DNA of 64,000 nt from Gracilaria gracilis (Eukaryota; Rhodophyta; Florideophyceae; Gracilariales; Gracilariaceae), in NCBI GenBank assembly GCA_030374805.1, contig JARGSG010000004.1, positions 1,488,001 to 1,552,000 on the forward strand, given 5' to 3'. This document shows, piece by piece, positions 46,390 through 57,795 of this stretch. Within the stretch, counting starts at the first letter, position 1; each line of letters opens with the position of its first letter. The notes beneath the pieces were generated by a model. The model was given only the letters and a program-made list of their open reading frames with translations, was not told the origin of the DNA and did not search any database. The translations under genes were made by a program, and so were the position numbers.

Positions 46390-46696
46390 CGACACTGACG
46401 CCGCCTGCACGAGCAGTCTTGTGAGACTGTGTACTGCACAGACAACTTGTATCTGGCAAACTCGTGCGGTGACTACCATCTGACATGTGTAGTGCAGCGC
46501 GTTGCGGTCTCAGGGCGTTCCACGACGGATCAACATCCATGCCGTTCTAAACAAAGATTTAGAGCACGCATGGAACACAATAGCTGTGTATTCATCCTTG
46601 ATGGTAGACTATAAAACACAGCTAGACACTCAATAAACCGAAGAGGAAAGCAATTCCTCGGACACCTTCTTATCTCAGTCAATCCCTATTTCAACA
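46385..46696 (+). repeat. 3' LTR of Copia
   Basis: Aligns with the 5' LTR. The stop codon of the RT frame (TAG 46387-46389) lies inside its first bases. AATAAA occurs at 46632-46637. The purine stretch GAGAGGGAA directly before it is the likely polypurine tract. Confidence 0.93.
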
Positions 46697-46739
46697 TAAC
46701 TCCCCTTCTGCTGTACACATGTACAATCTCTTTGTCAAA

Positions 46740-46794
46740 TGTCACTTCTGGGACTCGAACCCAAGGTCTACAGCGTAAAGCTGGGCCCGTAACC
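46740..46794 (-). other. TRIM PBS and tRNA-like leader with B box
   Basis: Minus strand: GGTTACGGGCCCA (46782-46794) matches the complement of the initiator-tRNA-Met anticodon stem-loop with one mismatch, the half-tRNA priming site known from Copia-type elements. It is followed by an anticodon-arm-like hairpin with a shortened loop, a perfect T arm (TTGGG-TTCGAGT-CCCAG) and an exact pol III B box GGTTCGAGTCC (46751-46761). The acceptor stem does not pair and the D loop is overlong, so it is not a functional tRNA gene. Confidence 0.6.
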
Positions 46795-46874
46795 TATTAG
46801 AAAACAGATGAGCTATTGGCGCTATGCTCTCTTGTGACACAGGGCGTGCAGTTCATGTATTTGAACTTTCAACA
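46795..46874 (-). repeat. TRIM 5' terminal repeat
   Basis: 80 bp, identical to 41675-41754. Contains an A-box-like TAGCTCATCTG (46805-46815, minus strand) near its end, next to the primer-binding site. Confidence 0.88.
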
Positions 46875-46879
46875 ACTGG

Positions 46880-48343
46880 TAGAGACGTAATGAGATCAAT
46901 AGCAATGTGATCCCACGGACGTCCTGCTACAATCGACTTGAGGGGATGGAGTCCCCTATTCGGGACGTTGTACTGAACACAAGGGTGGCATGAGCCAGTA
47001 TCTTTCCTAATATCTTCTCTGATCCCGTGCCCCAGTAGCCGTCGTGCCAAAGCTTGTTGCAGACCTCCAGTTCTTCAAAATGCCCGAATGCATGCGCACG
47101 CTTCACGAGTGACTGTCGGTCACCATCAGGCTGAGGGGCAGTCTTACCTCGAACGAGCTGAGATACCGTAGGACTCGCGAAGATCACATTAGACATCTTT
47201 CGGCTGAGCGCATCAGCGAGATAGTTGTGAGGCCCCGGAAGGTGCACGATCCAGAAATTGTACTGAATGATCCGGTCAAACTATCGGAAAATTATATGAT
47301 TGACATCCCATTGTGTATGAAAGAACGTCAACGCCCCATGGTTGGTGTACAATACAAACTGTCTTCCGGATAAGTAGCACCTAAACTTCCCTAAAGCCCA
47401 CACGATAGCCAGCAATTTCTTCTTCGTTGCCTCATAGTTTCCCTCCGATGCTGGCAATGATTGTTAGACAAAGGAAATGAAACAGACCGTACCATCATCC
47501 TATCGCTGTCCGATACAGACACCGAGGCCATAATTAGATGCATCCGTGCCCCAAAAAACTCCCTGTCACCCACAGGGTATGCCAAGGTCATGTTCTCTGC
47601 CATTTGGGACTGAATAGCTCTGGAACCTTCTTCCATTTCATCGGTCCACGGCAGTTGTGCCCTGCCTTTCTGAGCGATATCAAGCGGCTTTGCAATATGC
47701 GAGAACCGGGGAAAGAATTGACGGTAGTAATTGGCCGCCCCTAAGAATCTGAGTAGCTGCTTAATAGTCGTTGGGCTCTCCCAGTTCGCAATTGTTTCCA
47801 CCTCCTAAGGATTTTTGCGATGTCCTTCACCAGTTATCACAAAGCCAAGTAGATTCACTTCCTTTCTGCCAAATCAAAACTTTTCTACCCTGATAGGTTT
47901 CTCCCATTTCGTCAATCTCTCAATGACGTTTCGAACGTGCTCTACATGCTCAGACATGTTTTTTGAGAAGAAGATAATGTCATCAATGTAGACGGCAACG
48001 TACGGAAGATCACCCAGTATCTTATCCATCAGGTGTTGGAACCCGGCAGAAAGTGTCTTAATGCCAAAGGGTGCAGCACACATGCAGTAGTCAGGCCCCT
48101 CCAGCAGAACGCCACCCAGTTTGGGTCTTTTTCGGTGATTGGGAATCTGAAATACCCATCTCTGATATCCAGTGTGGTGAATACAGCTTCCGGCCCAGAC
48201 ACAGAACCAACTGCGTCTAACATATCTTTTACGAGGGGGGAGGGGTAGTCTGAGTCCGGCAACAGTATGTTGAGGCGACTCGGGTCAACACAGGGCCGGA
48301 CATCTACCAGTTTTTTATTCCCATCTTTCTTCGGGACGCTCAA
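46880..48343 (-). pseudogene. RT, RNase H and integrase N-terminus of third chromovirus (right of TRIM)
   Basis: RT fragments with VPKKDGNKKLVDVRPCVD, FTTLDIRDGYFRFPI and catalytic VAVYIDDIIFFS. RNase H start (LRFLGAANYYRQFFPRFS) and end (HLPGPHNYLADALSRK). Integrase zinc region (GSCHPCVQ) and the first catalytic Asp (DHIAIDLITSLPV), ending at the TRIM junction at 46880. Several frames. Confidence 0.82.
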
Positions 48344-48661
48344 GATGGGAAATTAATTTGCACAGTCCGAGGGAGCCAGCTCGATGACCTTTGCAGACAG
48401 CTACTGGCTTATCTCAACGTTGACACGGTCTTCGTCCCGGCATGATACGAAACTCACCCGACTCCAGATAGGAGCGGTGTTTGAGGGCTTCAACTTCAGT
48501 ACTGCCAAGGGATGAGTGCACCTGGCGGATAGAGGGATATTCTAATTGCGCTTCAAGGCTTCACCCACTTCTTGAGATGTATCCACGACAGTACGGGGGT
48601 TCTCCGGAGTGTTGTCTGGCTCTTCTAGAAACGCGTCTGGTGTAGGTTGTACAGCGTCAGC

Positions 48662-50362
48662 TTAAAAGGTGGTTGCCTGATGTATGCCTTCGATGGAGTA
48701 CCCGAACTCTGGGAGATGGGGTAAACCAATTACCATGTCTCGCCACGGCAGCATTTGCATGACTTCTACTGTTAGGTGCGTTTCACGAGCCCCGTTTCCA
48801 ACCATGATCTCATTAATTCCCCTACGTTCAGCCATACCGTCGCCACGTCCATCTTCAATGCTCCCAGACACGCTCTGTATCGGAATACGATGCTTCTTTG
48901 CGAATTCGCTGAATATGAAAATGGTTGTAGCCCCAGAATCTACCATAGCCCATCCGGCAATGCCATTGATTTAGATTGGAGTGTAAAGAAGCCCCATCGC
49001 ATCATCAGGGGCTGCTCTCTGCGCGCTGAGAGATTGCTCTTTCATCTTTTCAGCTTCTATGATGCCTTCCACGAGTTGGGCTTCGGACTCGATGTTGTCA
49101 TACCCTAAAAGAGCTCGGAGTTCAGCATCTGTGCAGAACGGGCACTGCGTGGGTTCCATGTCGTAGAGGGATTCCGGAGCTGTTGCAATCTGCAGGTTTG
49201 CGGCTTCAGGCTCTCTTTCCTCATGATCTGTGCATTTGTGCCATCGTTTTCAGGGCTTTCTGCACGAAAAGCACTTCCGTTACTTCCACAGTTTCTGTCT
49301 GGTAGCCGAATAGAGCTTCTCCTTCCTTTGCGACGAGTCCTTTGTCTTCAATTGAGCATGGTCAGGTTCTTGGCTACTGGGTGTATTGCGCCCAACCGGG
49401 CGTTTCCTCACGCTCTCCCCCTTCTGTTGTTCAGATTTCACGGAAGAAGAGCCTTGGTCGGCCTTCTCACCCGACAAGCAGGACGATTTCAGTGTGATTG
49501 CGTTTGATATGTCGTCAGATATCAAAAGAGGAGGCCTGACAGGATTGGTCTGCCTCTACATTTTTAACGTAGCTGCGCGAGCTACATGCATTAGGTCTAG
49601 TAAGTTAGCATCCAGCCCTTAGATGTACACGACCACTTGTGTCTAGTCGTTATCCCGACCCGCGGTGCGCGACAAAATACTCGTAAACCTATCGCTGTAC
49701 TCCTGAACAGACTCCAATGACCTCTGCGAGATTGTTATAATATCGCGAATGAGCTTTTACCTGATTACGGGCGACTCAAAATGGTGCATTAATCTTGTCT
49801 TGTAAATCCCTCCAATCGAATCTGGTTATATTCTCTTCCTGCCATTCTCTGTCAGACCCACTCAGGATGGTCAAAAATGCCGGTAGCCAACGGCCCTGTC
49901 GCACTTCGTGTGAAGTGAGCAAGGCCTTCAACTTCCCAAGGAACTCGAATGGATTCTTAATCGCCGAGTATGTACTACCCCTGAACGAAGGCAAAGGAGT
50001 TATTCGATACCTCGCCGGGCGAGGAATCAGGTGGTATGTCTTGCATCCATTTTAGCAGCTAATGGCGACATTATTGACAATGTCGTTTGAATTTCCTTCT
50101 TTGCCATCTCGATATGCTTCATAATGCTCTCTCGCTTCTGCTCTACGGCTGTGGGGCACATGTCAAATTCCCTCCGCCTGTCACTGTCCGCTTTGTCTAA
50201 TATTCATTGTAGCCAGCTCGTCAAACTCTTCCTCCACCTTTAGGAACGAGTCAGATAAACTCTTCATCTTGGTCTCATGGTGCCCTAGCAATGCGGCTAA
50301 AACGGTGGCATCGTCCATGCCATAGGAGTGTCAAAACGGAGTTGTGTGGCCGATTGAAAAAA
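48662..50362 (-). pseudogene. gag and protease of third chromovirus
   Basis: Protease motif VDSGATTIFIFSEFA at 48662-48946, and a Gag segment at 49776-49994 (NPFEFLGKLKALLTSHEV, WRDLQDKINAPF) resembling the Ty3 capsid region. Between them are broken frames with KMKEQSLSAQRAA-type sequence. Leader and gag start are not resolved. Confidence 0.65.
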
Positions 50363-50672
50363 TGTGCTGTCTAGAGGGCTGGAAGAGGGAGGAAGATGTT
50401 CAATCAGACGCCTGCCCGGTGTCATTTCTAGTTTACTGATCCGTCCGCAGGGCTTTTAAGGAGCCATGCGGACTGTTCTGGAAGACGTATTTCGCTATAA
50501 GTCGCGTTCTATAGCGAAACTAATAACTACTTCAAGCCCTTCATACTCTCTTTTTCATTTGTGTGGGTGCTGCAAACTCAATCAAAGGCAGCGCGCGGCT
50601 TGAAGCACGCCACACGCTTGGAGTACGTGACTGTCTCTACTGTAGGTCTGTTTATCTGTCTTCAGCACGAAA
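50363..50672 (-). repeat. 5' LTR of third chromovirus
   Basis: Pairs with the LTR at 40344. The sequence inside it does not start with a clear TGG primer site, so the primer is unresolved. Confidence 0.8.
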
Positions 50673-50677
50673 GGACG

Positions 50678-51117
50678 TTATTGTCCGGATGATAAACATA
50701 ACCGTTTTGCTCAGAGATCTGTTGACGTTCTCTCAACAAGAGAAGGACTTGAGCGGTTAGAAACTCGATTACCTTTTCGGCATCCGATTGACAGTTTTCA
50801 AGATCCTTCTTCATAAGTTTCACGCAGTGGGTGATTTTGGTTTCGAAAACCTCTTTTTATAGCGATTTGAGAGTGTTCTCATTGTCTGGAACCGGCTGCG
50901 AGTGCACGCGGATTAGGTTTTGCGTTATATCTTTAGAAGCTGGTAGCAAGTGCAGGTCTTGTATTGTGTGCTTCAAAGTTTTGTACGCGTGGAGCAGTTG
51001 GTGCATATCATTGCGGTTGTCGTGTACCGTGTCTTTGAGATCGAAGTAGGTTCCAACATAATTCTTTACAGCGGTGAACACTGCAATAAGCTCGGAGGGC
51101 TTTGCGACCTGCTCCAT
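50678..51117 (-). pseudogene. NB-ARC/WD40 gene, N-terminal helical part
   Basis: ATG at 51117 with in-frame stops just upstream, so this is the likely start. About 145 codons, predicted helical (YVGTYFDLKDTVHDN, VLLLLRERQQISEQ), with one TAA after TLKSL. The frame ends at the chromovirus. With the element and one copy of its 5-bp duplication removed, PDNNV joins PPNPLRLN in the NB-ARC part. Such N-terminal helical domains act as effectors in NLR proteins; the specific type is not recognised. Confidence 0.75.
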
Positions 51118-52359
51118 GAGGGTTTCTGTTGTGGAATGGCACGTTTATCAAGAATTTAACTCTCTGTTAGAGGCAATATCTCATCGAAAGATAGATTAAC
51201 AGAACTAAGTGTGAAAGGAAAGCAGGTAAAACAGAAAGAGCGACTTGAGACCGTTAGCTTGTATATCATATTCGCAGGAACTCAAACTTTGGAGGCCAAG
51301 ATGGCTTAATCCGAGTTTAACTCATATCGAGTATCAAAAGTTCATCCTTCCATATTTTATCAAGTACGGATAGTAAGGGAAAAGGGCTAATTCCTTCTAA
51401 GTTCAACCGATCCCCTTTTTTTATCAAAGCAGAAGGGAAAGATTGCCTCCAGCAAAGAATCGCGTAAAGGCGCTGCACCGTGTCACACCCCAGCATTTTT
51501 GTATCAAGGTATCCTATCAGGACAACGAAAACACTTACTAAATTAACGCAGCCTCCACAGCGCAAAGACAAGATGTGACCCAGTTCAAGAGCACAGCGCG
51601 AGATAAATATCTCACATGTTGATGCGTTTTTGCAGCGGCAGAGTTCATAAACGCTCACCACAAGCGGCTCCGCGGCGATCGCGCTATCACCCCACCTCAC
51701 TGCTCGCAACTTCTAAGAAGGGGACGCACTGCATACCTTCGTAACTTCAGTGCTGGGCGCGGCATTGGCTGTTGACAGGAAAGAAGACTGAGGAGGTGAA
51801 CACGGGGAATGGAGATCGCGGAGAAGTGTGAGATATCATATTTCACACATCGCCTACATCAAGGGAACAGCTGAAAACGAAAAATGTAGGGTTTTCATGT
51901 TTCAATCGTCATTCATTTGAAGCTTTTCGGTTCTTTCCAAATTTTGGAAATTGATCTTTGCATTTTGCACTTGGTTCCAGACGTCTGCTGTGCTCAAGAT
52001 GGCCGCGGCAATTCGAACACCAGAAGAGTTCCCGACTATGCACTTTAATAAATTTCGACTCGGGATGCACGCAATACAATGATACTGTGAAAAAAAATTT
52101 AACAAAGGGCGGAATCAATTTCAAAACCGCAAACACAACATCATCCTTTCCTGTAGGAGACGATGCATGCCCGGGAGTCGGCAACTGGTCCAAATCACGA
52201 CTGTGAAATGGTTGTAAACCTAAAAGCAGTGGCTGTCCTCGAGAAAGCTGCCCGCGAAGCCAATTGCAGTTTCTCGATTGAGGCTGCATAACGATATGAT
52301 TGAATGTAATAGAAGCAGGTTTACGTAAAAATGAGCCCTCCATGATTGTTGTTCTCCAC
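51118..52359. other. Region upstream of the NB-ARC/WD40 gene, no supported gene
   Basis: Probably includes the promoter of the minus-strand NB-ARC/WD40 gene. The minus frame at 51317-51709 shows no motif. The minus frame 51909-52694 straddles the LTR of the neighbouring Copia and is chance. Confidence 0.45.
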
Positions 52360-52629
52360 AACGACGTAGAAAAGAGAAAAAAAGGTTTTACGAGTAGGCC
52401 GGCACATCTTGACTCCCCACAGGAGCTTAGAGCGCTTATAAAAACATTGCGACGAACATGGCTATCGAGAAAGTCACATATGTAGTCACGTGAGAAGAGC
52501 ACATATGTGATCTTGTAAACAAGTACAAAATACCAATTCAAACAGGGATTCCGTGAGAGATCAAGATACAAATACAAATAGGAAGCACAAGATACAAATG
52601 CACGTGTACAACAATGCATAACTCTAACA

Positions 52630-55600
52630 ACCTCTCTCGAACTGCCAAGGAGCAACCAAGCGAACCTCTCCATGTCTGACAAACGAGTCCCCAATCAGAG
52701 ACTTATTAAACATATCAGCGCTGGTATCTGCAGAAGAAATATGAGAAAGCGAGACTGGACCAGCTTTAAAAGCGTTTAGGACGTGGTGATATCGTAACTC
52801 AATGTGTTTCACTCGACAAAACCCAAAAGAATCCTGCAACCAAGACATTGCTCCTATGTTGTCCAGAAAGACAGTGTCATTCTTTTGTGAAGAGAACCAA
52901 GATTTTAAAGGAAGTTACAAAGCCGTGTGACATCCTTAATACTTTAAAAATGAGCGACAAACTCTGCTTCAGCAGTGAAGAAGGCCGTTGACCTTCGGAG
53001 CTTAGGCCGCAAAGTAATGGGTGCAGAGCCCAAGGTAACGTGAAATCCAGCCTCGAGCGGCCGTTATCCAGGTCTATTCTGTAATCGGAATCACACCAAA
53101 CTTCGACAGTCCAGTCGCAAAGGCTTGGAACTATCAAACCACACTCCAAAGTACCTTTGAGATAGCAAATTAAGTGTTTTATGCATCGCCAGTGGGAAGG
53201 TAGCGGTGAGGCAGCAAACTTTCAAAGCATGGACACCGCACTGGAGATGTCGGCTTTATTACGCGTACTCAAGTACAAAAGAGTTCCAAGAACCTGAAAG
53301 TAAGGAACTCACTGCATCGCCAAGGATTCTTCTTCTGTTTGTACGTGACGAAAGTCATAGAGAAAATGATCGAAAGGGAGGGGGTGTAGGGCCTAGATGG
53401 CGTCCTGCATATTGGTCGTATTGATAACGTTTTAGATAAGAGGCTGCTGAAGAAGGATAACTGAAACTGCAGTTTCCCGAATTGGGACCCCAAGGCGAAG
53501 ATTAGTTCGACTAAGTTCAGAAATGTCGTACTCTTCTTGAATATTCCTTTTTACCGATTGAATGAGATATGGAGGACTAAATAAAATGAGATCACCAACA
53601 TAAGCCAAGATAACCTACATATCTTTGGCGTCGCGATAGAGGTAAACACGCGGAGCAGATTGGAACTTTACAAATTCCCAATACGCAAGGAAACAAAAGA
53701 GAGGTTTGCACCAAAGCCTGGGAGCAGTGCTTGTACCGTAAAAAGACTTGATCAGCTTGACAACGCGCCCGTTGTCTCCCGGAACACCAGGGATTTTTGG
53801 GAGAACAATCCACACCGGGTGGATTCCAGGCATGTAAGCGTGCAGAAACGCTCCTTTGACATCTACATGCAGTCTGTCATACCCATGATAGGCAGCGGTA
53901 GCCCAAATGAGTCGAAACACCTCAAAGTTAAGGACGCGTGCATAGAGGTCATCGCGATCGGAAGATGACTGAAAATTGCCTTGAGCGACGTGACGGGCTT
54001 CAAAGCGTGCCGGACCACCTTCATGCTCCTGCTTGAGAAGTAGAATGATCCCAGAAGGGATGAAAGAACCATGCTTATCCTCAACCTCAATCTCGGCATA
54101 TGTACCAAGTTTGCATACCGTGTCAAATTTTTTTCGAACGGAGTCCATCCAGTAAGGAGACTCCGGAGCCGAGAGGGCTTGCTTCAAAGTCGTTGCATTC
54201 AAAGTACTAATTGATTCAGAAAGTGCTTTGTGTGCCTGCACAATAGAACGTCACGTGAAAACGTGTGGGACAGCATCATCGGATGCATATCCATCCGCAT
54301 CAGTGCCATATGTGGACGGCTTGGGTAGAAAATGCACATAAAAACAATCATTCGATGATTGTAGTGTTTCAAAGCCGCATCAATGTGAGGTACAGCAGGA
54401 GTGACAGAGTTATCACCATCAGAGAGATCAAGACCTTCAGAGGTATCAACATGGAAGATCTCAGACCTTGCAGTGGCATTTCTGCTAGTAAGAGGAACAA
54501 AGACATCGGTATCAGATGCACTAGCTGTTTCGGGTGGATGAGAGGAATCCAAAGGTGCAATGGGAGTGAAAAAGAAATACCAACATGAATATGTTACAGG
54601 CATGGGAACTCGTCTTCTATGAAACTCATTGGTTTCGTCGTGGCGACAACAGTTCTGGTCAACACACGATACATTCCACCCTGTGCATGTTTCAAATTGA
54701 TACGTCCTGTCAAAAGGGATGTGAACTTTCACAGTTGGTTTTCGCGAACCATAACAAGGGCACTGCAGCCAACTACTTTTACGTAACGGGAAAGCAAAAA
54801 ACCGCCACAAAAGGTAACTCTTCGGTACTTTCATGCAACAAAACATTCTCAGCAGCGGTGAGCTGCGCCAAATCATCAGCCCAGAAAGAGATAGGCAGAT
54901 TGGCTTTTTGGTGGAAGGCCCGAACAGGTCCCATCTGCAGGGAAATACTCCGTTCGGCTAATCCGTTAGACAAAGGTGTGTACGGTGAAGTCTGGGAGAT
55001 GATGACGCCTTTTTCCGAAAGACCTTTCTGTGCACGGAAGAACTCAGAACGCCCGTCCGTGTGTAGGGAAAGCACAGCAGTATTAGATTGCCGCTCAAAC
55101 CAGGTCGAGTAGTGAATCACGGCATCAGAAGCATCACTTTTCAATCAAAGAGTTTGTGTGTACAAAAACCTGGTCCGCTCCCCGACTAGTACAATATAGG
55201 TTTTGAAGTGTTCATGAGAGTCCGAACCAGCCGATGTGATGTCCGGGTGAATGTGACCTGGCAGAGAGGCTGATGAGAGAGAACCGCGGAATTACTTCTT
55301 AACTTCCCAGATACACACGACACACAGTCATTGTGAGAATTAGACGGTGGATGTGTAAATTTGTTGGCTAACAATCCACGAACTTCTTTCACTGAGACAG
55401 TATGCGCGAGACGGTCGTGGCAAAGCTGCAACACTCTTCCAGACACATGGTTACGTGTGGCCGTCACCGCAGGTTCCTCAACGGAATGAGAAGGTGCATT
55501 GACATTAACCATCTCATCAAGGGCAATCAGGGGATCCGCTCAGTCGGAGTCAGAGTTCAGCGTGACAGCAAGAGAATCGCAGTCATCGTCTTCATCAATG

Positions 55601-55884
55601 TTAGTGCCATGATCGGACTTAAGTGCAACAACGCGAGCCGTCATGGCAGATAAAACTTCCTTGCTTGGTGTCACAGAGACAACAAATATGTTTGCACAGC
55701 TCTCATGGATGTAGTAGAGGCCGTCTTCATGTCGATCAGCAACCCTAATAATGCGAAGGTCATTCTGGAGATTAGTGATGGAAGCATGCTCTGGCATGAA
55801 GAGAACTGAAAGCCCCATTGCCGTCAATGCAGGAATTGAAAGTAGAGTCATTGCAAGGTCTGGAGAGACAAGAGTGTTGCTCAA
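52630..55884 (-). pseudogene. Integrase, RT and RNase H of old Copia
   Basis: GAG-pre-integrase region (LCHDRLAH, CVSCVSGK) at 55186-55512, integrase core (LHTDGRSEFF, LSNGLAERSISLQ) at 54779-55144, RVT_2 (FEARHVAQGNF, HVDVKGAFLHAYMPG, IKSFYGTSTAPRLW) at 53615-54241, and RNase H (VWCDSDYRIDLDNGRSR; KHIELRYHHV, SADMFNKSL) at 52.6-53.1 kb. Multiple shifts and stops. Confidence 0.82.
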
Positions 55885-56072
55885 CGATACAGATGTATCA
55901 GTATCATCGTACTTTCACGTCACTGATCGAGAACCCTTCTGTGTAGCCACGATTTGCGAGTCATCACCGAGCGAGATGGGAATATGGCAGGAACTTGATT
56001 CAGAGAGGTGGCAGTCGTAGGTGATAGATGAATATTTTTGCCAGAGACCATCATGATCGGTGACCAAGAGCT

Positions 56073-56888
56073 TTAACGAACTGTCACTGTCCGAGCGGTG
56101 GCGGCACGGTTCTGAGTCGCCCTCTTGCGACCCGTACTGTCTGGTTTCTTCTCTGAAAATCCACTAGAATTTGAAACGTAGTCCACTTTGATACCCAATT
56201 TGTTGCTAGAGTAAAGAGAGTTTAAGAAGCAGATATCATTCGAATGATTATCTTTCTTACATATACCACACTTTCGCCGTGCCGCATACACGCGCTCTGT
56301 GGAAAAAAGTCCAACAACCTTCTGCTCATCCAAAATTCTGGCAGTAACACTGTCTCTAGTGATGTTCCCCGGTGAAAGTGTCTTAATCACCGCACATACG
56401 GCGCTTATCTGAGGAGCGGAAATGGATGACACCAACAATGCGACGCTTAATTCCTCCATAGGTTATGTATCCATGGCATCCAACTGCTGCACAATGCTCT
56501 CTATTTTATCTACATGACGTCCAAGATTCTGTGAGACATTAGTGTAACGCAAAGTCACCAACTCGCCCATTCGTGTAATTCGAGAAGTAGTTGAGGGAGA
56601 AGCGTAACAATCATCAAGATGCTTCAGCATTTTGTGAGGATTTCAAATCTCACTCTGAACAACTCTCAACGCTTCATCTGACAGAGCTGGGACTATAATA
56701 CCACCGGCCTTCTTCTGGTTGACCTCGAATTCCTTCTTTTTAACTTCATCGGAAGTGTAAGGATTTCGAGCGTTCTTCAGGACAGCACCAATACCTTTAG
56801 CACCACAAGCAGCCTCAATTCTCAACCTCTCAAGCTCATAGTCGTTAGACTATTCAAAAAGTTTTATTTTGATTTTGTCGGACTCCAT
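56073..56888 (-). pseudogene. Gag of old Copia
   Basis: ATG at 56888 (MESDKIKIKLFE) followed by a TAG, then a helical Gag-like region (SNDYELERLRIEAACGAKG, GIIVPALSDEALRVVQSEI), a TGA, another stop before MEELSVALLVSS, and the zinc knuckle CGICKKDNHSNDIC. One frame throughout with several stops. Confidence 0.78.
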
Positions 56889-57225
56889 AATGATAAAAGT
56901 CAAGATAAAATAGAAAAACATCGTAGACAGCACACAGAAGTCACGATTCTGGGCCCGTAACCTAACAAAGAGGAGAAAAGGATTTACGAGTTGGCCTGCA
57001 CATCTCAACTCTTTACAGAAGTTGAGATCTCTTATAACAACATTGCGACGAACAAAGCTTTCGTGAGAGTCATATATGTGCTCACGTGAGAAGAGCAAAT
57101 ATGTGCTCTCGTAAACAAATACAAAATACCAATATGAACATGGAGCACGTGAGAGAGCAAGAGAAGAATACGAAAAGGAAGCACGAAAGGCATATGAAGG
57201 TGTCTGACGATGCATAGCTCTAACA

Positions 57226-57795
57226 AGACGGAGCCCACAGAACTAGACAAGTCCATCTTTGATGCCGTAATCCTTTCAAGCCTACACCTTCCCAGTGGAG
57301 CCTATAACTCGCAAAAGACGTTCATCAATACTGATCCGGCTCAAAAAATCAAACTGACTCAAGAGATAAGCTGGATTCCCCATCCGGCTCAGATTTTAGT
57401 TCTTGAAAGTTTTCTTTGCCAGTAGGATCATGAGCATGTTTGAGCAACTTCACGAAAACCCTTAGCTCTACGTGTTTGTCGTTAGCAAATGAATTCAAAA
57501 CAAATAGCTATTCCAGCACCTCTAGGGACACCTCCTTAGCCATATTGCGGTACATCACAGCGTTGTTATATGGTATCTGTAACACAGAGAGGTTGAATGA
57601 AGTCTGGCCTTCTCCGACGAAGAGAAAGGCCAGCTGACGCTCTCTTTATATTCTGGCAGCGGTCTAGGAATACGTGCGACTAAACTACAAGCTAGTTGAC
57701 GTGTCTCAACAGAGTGACCTACCGTCTCCTAAAGCGTGAGCTACAAGCCGATTACGGTGATCAAGCGTGACCCAGGCTTGTAGTTCTACGTTGCA
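57226..57795. other. Spacer with an unrecognised minus-strand coding-like stretch
   Basis: Minus-strand reading at 57430-57640 gives protein-like sequence (NNAVMYRNMAKEVSLEV, stop, LFVLNSFANDKHVEL), but I do not recognise it. Short repeats of CTACAAGC in both orientations occur at 57680-57785. Confidence 0.35.

Larger units (their letters stand above)
41846..46696 (+). mobile_element. Young full-length Copia element
   Basis: LTRs of 311 bp (41846-42156) and 312 bp (46385-46696) differ at one base and one indel. Target-site duplication taact at 41841-41845 and 46697-46701. Internal 4.2 kb encodes Gag-protease-integrase and RT-RNase H in two overlapping frames with no internal stops. Inserted in the TRIM. 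It is the only element here that looks potentially functional. Confidence 0.95.
41675..46874 (-). mobile_element. TRIM: miniature LTR element, itself split by Copia
   Basis: Two identical 80-bp terminal repeats (41675-41754 and 46795-46874), flanked by the 5-bp duplication actgg (41670-41674 and 46875-46879). Without the Copia and one taact copy the TRIM is 343 bp. Minus-strand order: LTR starting TGTTGAAAG, PBS (46782-46794), short leader, purine-rich tract next to the 3' LTR (41755-41762 region). No coding capacity, so it must borrow proteins. It sits in the integrase core of the third chromovirus; removing it with one duplication copy keeps the integrase frame (LPV-SDNG). Confidence 0.88.
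40344..50672 (-). mobile_element. Third chromovirus, inserted in the NB-ARC/WD40 gene
   Basis: Minus-strand Gypsy element with about 310-bp LTRs at 40344-40654 and 50363-50672, flanked by a 5-bp duplication ggacg (40339-40343 and 50673-50677). Contains gag, protease, RT, RNase H, integrase and a chromodomain. Own length is about 5.1 kb once the nested TRIM and Copia are removed. LTRs differ at roughly 13% of positions by eye, so it is an old insertion. All frames are degraded. Confidence 0.88.
52360..57225 (-). mobile_element. Old Copia element, minus strand
   Basis: LTRs at about 52360-52629 and 56963-57225 (about 265 bp, minus-strand start TGTTAGAG) are clearly homologous but strongly diverged. 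The PBS GGTTACGGGCCC lies beside the 5' LTR (56951-56962) and a purine tract (GAGAGAGGT, minus) beside the 3' LTR. Gag, protease and integrase, RT and RNase H are all present but broken. Exact left boundary uncertain by about 10 bp. Confidence 0.85.

Noticed and set aside
46739-46815. A functional tRNA gene on the minus strand
   Set aside because: The T arm and B box are good, but the acceptor strands do not pair, the D loop is far too long and the anticodon loop is two bases short. It overlaps the TRIM LTR/PBS junction, so it is described as tRNA-like.
51909-52694. 261-codon minus-strand ORF
   Set aside because: It runs through the 3' LTR of the old Copia into flanking DNA and into the element interior. 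No protein features, so a chance frame.
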